Assembly: GCA_035764045.1 (NCBI GenBank) | Contig: DASTZX010000165.1 | Coordinates: 1-10,580 of the forward strand | Reading direction: 5' to 3' | DNA: 10,580 bases | Origin: JAVDCA01 sp035764045 | Lineage (GTDB): Bacteria; Pseudomonadota; Alphaproteobacteria; Rhizobiales; Xanthobacteraceae | Part shown: in pieces, positions 6,054 through 10,580 of the stretch | Layout of the letters: each line of letters opens with the position of its first letter | How positions within the stretch are numbered: position 1 is the stretch's first letter | Program-made: the position numbers and the translations under genes | The notes under the pieces: generated by a model | What the model saw: the letters and a program-made list of their open reading frames with translations, nothing else | Told to the model about the DNA's origin: nothing | The model's database searches: none

Positions 6054-7994
6054 TCACCGTTCGCGCGGCCCGGCCATTCCGTTGGCCGGCAGGGTGAGCT
6101 TGGCCGGCGAGTGGCCACGCACGATGGCGATGATCGCCTGAGCAAACTCCGGTCCGGCCAGGTCGGCGGCGGCGACCATCGGCCGCTCGTCGGTGCCGAA
6201 CAGGCTCTTCACCAGGCCGAGCCGCTGCGCCAGCTCCGGCGCGGTGTCGGCGCCGGGCTCGATGTAGCAGTGCGCCGCACAGTTCGCGATCATGCCGTCG
6301 GCACCCGGATAGATCGCATGCATCTCGGCGCTGCTGCTGAAAAACATCCAGGGCCGCACGCCGGCCTCCGGGCCGATGTCGACCGCGCGCGAGATGGTCA
6401 GCATCGGGCCCAGATGCGAGAGCCCGTCGAGCAGGAGGGTGACGGTCGAGCCCGGCGACATCGCCGTGTCGCGGCCCAACCCCGTGATCGTCTGCCCGAT
6501 GATGGTGCGCAACACCGGCGCGTAGCGGTCGAGATCGCGGCGCTCGACGCAGACATAGAGCGTGCCGCGGCGGCGCAGGTCAGCGGGGCTCCAGTCTGAA
6601 CGATCGATCAGGTCCGCGATCGGGGCCGATTGCCACACCTCGAGCTCGCGCAGCACGCGTACGGCGAGCGCCAAGAGCGTCGCCTCCGGCATGTCGCGCA
6701 ACACGGCGCTGTGCCGCGCAAGCTCCGGGTGGGGCGAGCGCGCCAGCGTCTCGATCCAGCTCTCCAATTGCGGGCCCGAGCAGGCGATGCGGGCAATCAC
6801 CCGGTGCATCTGCCGGCGTTCCGGCCGCTCCCCGAGCGCCACGTCGTAGATCGCGGGGGCGAGCAGATTACGCGCCTCTTCGTCCGGACCGCGCCGGCCG
6901 GTAAGCAGGTCGGCGAGCAGACGCGCTTCGCTCCATGCGGTCTGCGGATCGCGGCCGATCGCATCGAGCGGATTGTAATGCATCGAATGCGCCGCGAGCG
7001 CCGGCGCGAAGGCGAGGATCGAGCCCACCTCGCGCTGGCGCCAGCGCGCCGTCTCGTGAAACGCCTTGCCATCGATGTCGATCACGACGGCCCCGGCTTC
7101 GAGCCGCGCGAGATTGTAGGCGATCTGGGCATGGCGCCGCGGCGATTGCTCCGGCGCGAAGGTGATCAGCCCGTGCGGGTCGTCGTAGAGGAGGTCGCGG
7201 TCGGTCCCCGCAAATACCCCGAGGGAGAGAGCAGCCCGCGAGGCGCCGGGGTCCGGGTCGGGCGGGTTGCGCCACGACCGATCGATGAACTGGAAGGACT
7301 CGAGCGCCTGGTGCTCCTCCTTGCTCAGCATCGCGTCGAGCGACAGCGCATTGCGCCATGCGCGGCGCAGCCGCTCGAAGCCATCCGGCGCTGCGGCGAT
7401 GGGCTCGCCGAGCAGGGTCTCGAGTCCGAGCTTGAGAAAATTCCGCCGCGTCGCCGTCCCGTAGCCGAGTGCGGTGATCTGACAGCGCCCCTCGTTCCAC
7501 ACGATCGGCAGGCGAATGCGCAATGCGGCGACGCGCTCGAACTCTCCCACCTCGCACAGCAGGTCGGCGGCGCGCAGCGTGGCGCGCTCACGGTCGCTCA
7601 GATCGCCGAGCCGCCGCTGGATCGTCGCGCCGCGCAGCGCGCCCTCTGCGGCGGCGAGGCTCGAGGAGGGCTCGCCGGCGCTCTGCACGACGGTCACGGC
7701 TGCCGCCTGAAATCGCTCATCGGGAAGAAAGGCGCAATCGCCGATCGTCAGCGCCACCTCGTGCGAACTGCCGGCATAGAAGGCCGCAATCTGTCGCATC
7801 CGGCGGACGCGGAACTCGGACAACCGTACCGCGCGGTCGATCCGGCTCCGCGGCCCGGCGTCCGCGAGGCGGGCGGCGGGCCCGCTCACCCGGCGGAGCT
7901 GCGGCTGCGACAATGACCGCTCATGCCCGGCAAGCGCGGGAGGAACGCCGAGGCCACGCAGTGCCGCGAGAAGCCGGGTCAACACCGTCGCCAT
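6054..7994 (-). CDS. VirD4/TraG-like coupling-protein homologue with degenerate ATPase motifs
   Basis: This 646-residue protein has a C-terminal half that follows type IV coupling proteins (VirD4/TraG/TraD) in order. ALSLGVF...HGLITFAP (256-280) is followed by VVIDIDGKAFHETARWRQ (303-320), YNPLDAIG (340-347) and DEEARNLLAPAIYDVAL (371-387). TLYVCVERRDLDRYAPVLR (478-496), TLLLDGLSHLGPM (519-531) and SSSAEMHAIYPG...NC (553-572) complete the series. The Walker A site, where the family has GSGKG/GSGKS, reads PEQSPRRHA (281-289), and the Walker B Asp-Glu has become Asp523-Gly524. ATP hydrolysis is therefore unlikely. The first 230 residues resemble nothing I recognise and lack the usual membrane helices. 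The ATG at 7994 is chosen because AGGTG precedes it; the longer frame to 8360 runs into the divergent gene. No other secretion or conjugation genes are in the window. The role is unknown; family assignment is by motif order only. Confidence 0.75.
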   Translation of the reverse strand: MATVLTRLLAALRGLGVPPALAGHERSLSQPQLRRVSGPAARLADAGPRSRIDRAVRLSEFRVRRMRQIAAFYAGSSHEVALTIGDCAFLPDERFQAAAVTVVQSAGEPSSSLAAAEGALRGATIQRRLGDLSDRERATLRAADLLCEVGEFERVAALRIRLPIVWNEGRCQITALGYGTATRRNFLKLGLETLLGEPIAAAPDGFERLRRAWRNALSLDAMLSKEEHQALESFQFIDRSWRNPPDPDPGASRAALSLGVFAGTDRDLLYDDPHGLITFAPEQSPRRHAQIAYNLARLEAGAVVIDIDGKAFHETARWRQREVGSILAFAPALAAHSMHYNPLDAIGRDPQTAWSEARLLADLLTGRRGPDEEARNLLAPAIYDVALGERPERRQMHRVIARIACSGPQLESWIETLARSPHPELARHSAVLRDMPEATLLALAVRVLRELEVWQSAPIADLIDRSDWSPADLRRRGTLYVCVERRDLDRYAPVLRTIIGQTITGLGRDTAMSPGSTVTLLLDGLSHLGPMLTISRAVDIGPEAGVRPWMFFSSSAEMHAIYPGADGMIANCAAHCYIEPGADTAPELAQRLGLVKSLFGTDERPMVAAADLAGPEFAQAIIAIVRGHSPAKLTLPANGMAGPRER

Positions 7995-8169
7995 GTCACA
8001 CCTGGTGCAGCGGCCGGCAGTATGACCGAAACGCCGCGCCGGTTTCCAGGGGAGGATGCGGGGCTTGATTGCGCCCGGCAGCCGTGAGCGTTGCGCCGTG
8101 TGCGGTGCCTGTGCTTCGCTTGGCCGCCCCCGACACGAAAGCGGGCGGCCGTGGGAGGGAGCGTCGCCG
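7995..8169. promoter_or_regulatory. Divergent intergenic region with a hairpin before the hydrolase gene
   Basis: These 175 bases separate the divergent TraG-like gene (minus) and the alpha/beta hydrolase gene (plus), so promoters for both are expected, though no clear hexamers are visible. A perfect 8-base inverted repeat, GGCCGCCC at 8122-8129 with GGGCGGCC at 8143-8150, encloses a 13-base loop. It ends two bases before the hydrolase ribosome-binding site GGGAGGGAG (8153-8161). Such a stem in the leader could affect translation or mRNA stability, or be a DNA operator. Confidence 0.45.
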
Positions 8170-8949
8170 ATGGCGGTAAAAGAGCTGCGCCACAACACCC
8201 GTGGCACGGGCGTGCGCCTGCGCCGCGGCGGCCGCGGCGCGCCACTCCTCTTTCTGCACGGCGCGGGCGGCTGGCCGGCGTGGGGCGCGTTCTTCGATCG
8301 CCTGGCCGACGCGTACGACGTGATGGTGCCCGAGCATCCGGGCTTCGGTGTTTCCGACAATCCGCCGGCGTTGCGGAATGTCGGCGACTTCGCGATGTAC
8401 TACCTCGACTTCCTCGACGCCTTGGGCGGGCCGCCCGTGCACCTCGTGGGTCACTCGCTCGGCGGATGGATCGCCGCCGAGATCGCGGTTCGCAACGCCG
8501 CGCGCCTCGAGAGCCTGACGCTGATCGCGCCGGCCGGCGTCCGCGTGAAAGGGATGATCTGCGGCGACAACTTCATCTGGTCGCGCGAGGAATACGCGCG
8601 AAATCTGTTCTACGACCAGGCCCTGGCCGAGCGGGAGCTGGCGCACGTTCCGACGGACGAGGAGGCCGACATCGACCTCGCCAACCGCTACATGGCGGCC
8701 AAGCTCGGCTGGGAGCCGCGCTGGTTCAATCCGGCGCTCGAAGGATGGCTGCACCGGATCCGGATTCCCACCCTGGTTCTATGGGGCCGTGACGACAAGC
8801 TCTTTCCCAGCGCCTATGCGAAAGCCTGGGCGGACCGCATCCCCGACGTCCACGTCGAGATCATCGCCGAATGCGGCCATCGTCCGCAGATCGAAAACCC
8901 CGAGCTTGCGGCGCAGAAGGTCCTCGCCTTCATCGGGGGGCAGAAATGA
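8170..8949 (+). CDS. Alpha/beta-fold hydrolase
   Basis: This is a 259-residue cytoplasmic alpha/beta hydrolase of the MhpC-like group, whose members cleave esters, C-C bonds of ring-fission products or related substrates. The oxyanion-hole motif LLFLHGAGGW is at 26-35 and the early strand motif VMVPEHPGFGVSD at 51-63. The nucleophile elbow GHSLGG has Ser96. The acid is Asp208 or Asp209 in LWGRDDKLFP, and His237 lies in ECGHRPQIENPE, so the catalytic triad is complete. The cap domain covers about residues 125-190. The ATG at 8170 is preferred because GGGAGGGAG (8153-8161) lies eight bases upstream; an open frame back to 8056 has no such site. Its stop overlaps the start of the next gene (ATGA), so hydrolase and monooxygenase are made together, perhaps acting in sequence on one substrate. 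The substrate cannot be inferred. Confidence 0.93.
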   Translation: MAVKELRHNTRGTGVRLRRGGRGAPLLFLHGAGGWPAWGAFFDRLADAYDVMVPEHPGFGVSDNPPALRNVGDFAMYYLDFLDALGGPPVHLVGHSLGGWIAAEIAVRNAARLESLTLIAPAGVRVKGMICGDNFIWSREEYARNLFYDQALAERELAHVPTDEEADIDLANRYMAAKLGWEPRWFNPALEGWLHRIRIPTLVLWGRDDKLFPSAYAKAWADRIPDVHVEIIAECGHRPQIENPELAAQKVLAFIGGQK

Positions 8950-10085
8950 AATTCACCTTCTTCCACCTGATGCCCTACCGTCCGCTGGACATGGGGGAGC
9001 GCCACAAGCACCGCGGCGCCTGGGTGGTGCTGCCGAACGCGCTCTACGATCCCAAGAAGGGCGCCGACGAGTACCAGTCCTTCATCGACCAGCTGGTCTA
9101 TGCCGAGGAGCTCGGCTTCGACGTCATCGCGGTCAACGAGCACCATCAGACCGCCTACGGGCTGATGCCGGCCCCGAACCTGATCGCCAGCGCGCTGATC
9201 GCACGCACCAGGACGGCCAAGATCGCCATCCTGGGCCGCGCGCTGCCTCTGGTGAGCAACCCGGTCTACATCGCCGAAGAGTTCGCGATGCTCGACAATC
9301 TGTCGCGCGGACGGCTGATTACCGGCTTCGTGCGCGGCATCGGCAATGAGTATCACGCGAGCGGGATCAACCCGTTCTTCTCGCACGAGCGCTACCAGGA
9401 GGCGCACGACCTCATCGTCGCCGCATGGACCAGGCCCGGACCGTTCGCATTCGAGGGCACGCACTACAATCTGCGCTACGTGAACCTGTGGCCGCGCCCC
9501 TATCAGCAGCCGCATCCGCCGATCTGGATTCCGTCGATGGGATCGTCGGAGACCATCAAATGGGCGGCGGCGCCCGAGCGGAAATATCCGTTCCTGGTTA
9601 CCTTCTCGGGCCGCGACCTCGTGGCGCGCTATCTCAACATGTATCGCGAGCAGGCCCGGCAGTACGGCTACGAGGCGACCCCGGACCAGCTCGGCTGGGC
9701 GCTGCCGCTCTACGTCGCCGATACCGACGAGCGCGCGCGGGCCGAGGCGAAGGCCGGCATCGAGTCGCTGTTCAACGATTTTCTCGCTGTGCCGTGGGAG
9801 ATGCTGCTGCCGCCCGGCTACATGTCGCTTCAATCGATGAAGACCACGATGAAGATGCGCAAGGCGCTCGGAACCCGCGCCCGCCACACCATGGAGGAGC
9901 TCGTCGAGAATGGCACCGCCATCGTCGGAAGCCCAAAGATCGTGCGCGAGCAGATCGAGCGGCTGCGCGACGCCACGGGTGCCAATAACCTGGTCACCAT
10001 GTTGCAGTTCGGCACGCTCTCGGACGAGCTGACGAAGCGCAATATGGAGATGTTCGCGTCCGAGGTGATGCCGCATCTGCGGTAG
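8946..10085 (+). CDS. LLM-class (luciferase-like) flavin-dependent oxidoreductase
   Basis: This is a 379-residue TIM-barrel protein of the bacterial-luciferase-like monooxygenase family, which uses reduced FMN or F420 to oxidise organic substrates. Family marks are YAEELGFDVIAVNEHH (52-67) at the second strand and RTAKIAILGRALPLVSNPVYIAEEFAMLDNLSRGRLITGFVRG (89-131) at strands three and four. HERYQEAHDLIVAAW (147-161) and PPIWIPSMGSSET (191-203) follow. The C-terminal EELVENGTAIVGSPKIVREQIERL is the usual closing element, in which the enzyme binds flavin phosphate. The ATG at 8946 overlaps the hydrolase stop by four bases, with GGGGGG just upstream. It likely depends on a flavin reductase encoded elsewhere. 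Paired with a hydrolase, it suggests oxidative breakdown of an organic compound such as an ester, ketone or aromatic, but this is inference. Confidence 0.93.
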   Translation: MKFTFFHLMPYRPLDMGERHKHRGAWVVLPNALYDPKKGADEYQSFIDQLVYAEELGFDVIAVNEHHQTAYGLMPAPNLIASALIARTRTAKIAILGRALPLVSNPVYIAEEFAMLDNLSRGRLITGFVRGIGNEYHASGINPFFSHERYQEAHDLIVAAWTRPGPFAFEGTHYNLRYVNLWPRPYQQPHPPIWIPSMGSSETIKWAAAPERKYPFLVTFSGRDLVARYLNMYREQARQYGYEATPDQLGWALPLYVADTDERARAEAKAGIESLFNDFLAVPWEMLLPPGYMSLQSMKTTMKMRKALGTRARHTMEELVENGTAIVGSPKIVREQIERLRDATGANNLVTMLQFGTLSDELTKRNMEMFASEVMPHLR

Positions 10086-10103
10086 GGGCGTCGCCAGGAC
10101 CTC

Positions 10104-10272
10104 CTCCTCATGGTGAGGAGCGCCGCGCAGCGGCGCGTCTCGAACCATGGGCCGCGGGCGCAAGCCTCGCCACATTGGCCACCTCATCCTTCCGCCTTCG
10201 CCGGCGGGCTACGGCGGACAAGTCGAGACGCCCCGCCGAAGCCTTGGCGAACGCGGGCTCCTCAGGATGCGG
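10104..10272. repeat. Palindromic intergenic repeat cluster
   Basis: Tandem hairpins follow the monooxygenase stop: CTCCTCA/TGAGGAG (10104-10120, loop TGG), directly abutted by CGCCGC/GCGGCG (10121-10135, loop GCA). Further on are CCGCC/GGCGG (10192-10207) and a long-range pair, CCTCATCCT at 10182-10190 with AGGATGCGG at 10264-10272 (one mismatch). The wording CCTCATGGTGAGGAG...GCGTCTCGAACCATG resembles dispersed repeats I recall from Bradyrhizobium-like genomes. It may also end transcription of the monooxygenase operon. The stop codon of the sigma factor (10262-10264) lies inside its right end. Confidence 0.7.
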
Positions 10273-10580
10273 TGGGTGGTGGCGGCGCAAGCCGCGCGAG
10301 AACGGCTTGCGTCATGCGCTCGCAGCGCCGGCCATCGAACGGGAAGGCATCGGTGAGGACCGGCCCGATCTGCTTCTCCAGCGCATCGCGCAGGAGCTGC
10401 CGGGCGCGATGAAGCCGGGTCTTGACCGTCTCCGGCTTGAGGCCGAACAGCTCGGCGGTCTCCTCGATGCTCATGCCCTCGACTGCGCGCGCCATCAGAA
10501 CCGTGCGAAAGGAGTCCGGCAGTTCGTCGATCGCGCTCTCCAGCAGCGCCTTTATCTGGCGTTGCGCGATGGCCCGCTCG
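10262..10580 (-). CDS. ECF-type RNA polymerase sigma factor, C-terminal part (runs off right edge)
   Basis: The frame is open from the right edge to a TGA at 10264-10262 and gives the last 105 residues of a sigma-70-family factor of the extracytoplasmic-function group. Visible are the end of the linker (ERAIAQRQIKALLESAIDELP) and region 4, FRTVLMARAVEGMSIEETAE through LKPETVKTRLHRARQLLRD. Region 4 holds the helix-turn-helix that reads the -35 promoter element. A tail, PVLTDAFPFDGRRCERMTQAVLARL, follows and is typical of a common alphaproteobacterial ECF subgroup. Region 2, which melts the promoter, lies outside the window. The true start is outside the window; the internal ATG at 10495 is not it, since it would cut into region 4. 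Any anti-sigma factor or target would also be outside the window. The last codons overlap a palindromic repeat, so the C-terminal few residues may derive from repeat insertion. Confidence 0.92.
   Translation of the reverse strand, partial: ERAIAQRQIKALLESAIDELPDSFRTVLMARAVEGMSIEETAELFGLKPETVKTRLHRARQLLRDALEKQIGPVLTDAFPFDGRRCERMTQAVLARLAPPPPTAS

Noticed and set aside
6630..7916. Plus-strand frame of 428 codons antisense to the TraG-like gene
   Set aside because: No recognisable motif and composition typical of an antisense shadow. The minus-strand frame has ordered family blocks and a ribosome-binding site.
6054..7994. Evidence of an integrative conjugative element or plasmid transfer region
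   Set aside because: Only one coupling-protein-like gene is present, it lacks ATPase motifs, and there is no relaxase, mating-pair gene, integrase or attachment site in the window.
7995..8360. Longer N-terminus for the TraG-like protein (122 extra residues)
   Set aside because: It would overlap the start of the divergent hydrolase gene and is Arg/Pro-rich low-complexity sequence. The ATG at 7994 has AGGTG upstream and begins ordinary protein sequence.
8814..10187. Minus-strand frame of 457 codons antisense to the hydrolase/monooxygenase pair
   Set aside because: Shadow frame: the plus strand carries two complete enzymes with catalytic motifs, and this frame starts within a repeat.
10108..10290. 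60-codon minus-strand frame inside the right-hand repeat
   Set aside because: It consists almost wholly of palindromic repeat (AFAKASAG type translation) and has no ribosome-binding site.
1..10580. CRISPR array, tRNA, rRNA, insertion sequence or prophage genes
   Set aside because: I saw no regularly spaced direct repeats, tRNA-like TTCGA arms with acceptor pairing, transposase motifs or phage structural genes on either strand.

Overview
The window is GC-rich (roughly two thirds G+C) and reads as an alphaproteobacterial chromosome, most likely Hyphomicrobiales of the Bradyrhizobium/Rhodopseudomonas/Xanthobacteraceae kind. This rests on the codon bias, on two intergenic palindromic repeats of a type I remember from those genomes, on a Bug-type receptor with a typical RRRDFIALLG export signal, and on an ECF sigma factor with a characteristic C-terminal tail. 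The assignment is from recognition, not from a search.

Layout, left to right. An APC-family amino-acid permease runs off the left edge (minus strand, first 191 residues visible). Diverging from it is a single gene for a Bug/TctC-type solute receptor (plus). A cloverleaf-like palindromic repeat separates it from a convergent minus-strand block of tightly packed genes. In transcription order that block holds a small exported cytochrome c (5929-5627), a Tat-signal-bearing thiamine-diphosphate (ThDP) enzyme (5617-3635), a second small exported cytochrome c (3638-3279, GTGA overlap), a possible 33-codon ORF (3282-3181, GTGA overlap) and a Tat-signal-bearing branched-chain-type ABC solute receptor (3177-1909). 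Upstream on the same strand lies a 646-residue VirD4/TraG-like protein that has lost both ATPase signature motifs. Diverging from it on the plus strand is a coupled pair: an alpha/beta hydrolase and a luciferase-like flavin-dependent monooxygenase (ATGA overlap). A second palindromic repeat follows, then the C-terminal part of an ECF sigma factor that runs off the right edge.

The most interesting unit is the cytochrome c - ThDP enzyme - cytochrome c - receptor operon. ThDP enzymes of the acetolactate synthase/pyruvate oxidase superfamily are normally cytoplasmic. Here the enzyme carries a twin-arginine signal and an Ala/Pro linker, has only one cysteine, and is sandwiched between two monohaem cytochromes. 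The inference is a periplasmic, cofactor-preloaded 2-oxo-acid (or similar) oxidoreductase that passes electrons to c-type cytochromes, with the receptor binding a substrate or product. The second notable item is the stand-alone, catalytically degenerate coupling-protein homologue with no conjugation genes near it. The hydrolase/monooxygenase pair and the two receptors without permease genes suggest that the neighbourhood handles small organic acids or aromatic-type compounds, but no substrate can be read from sequence.
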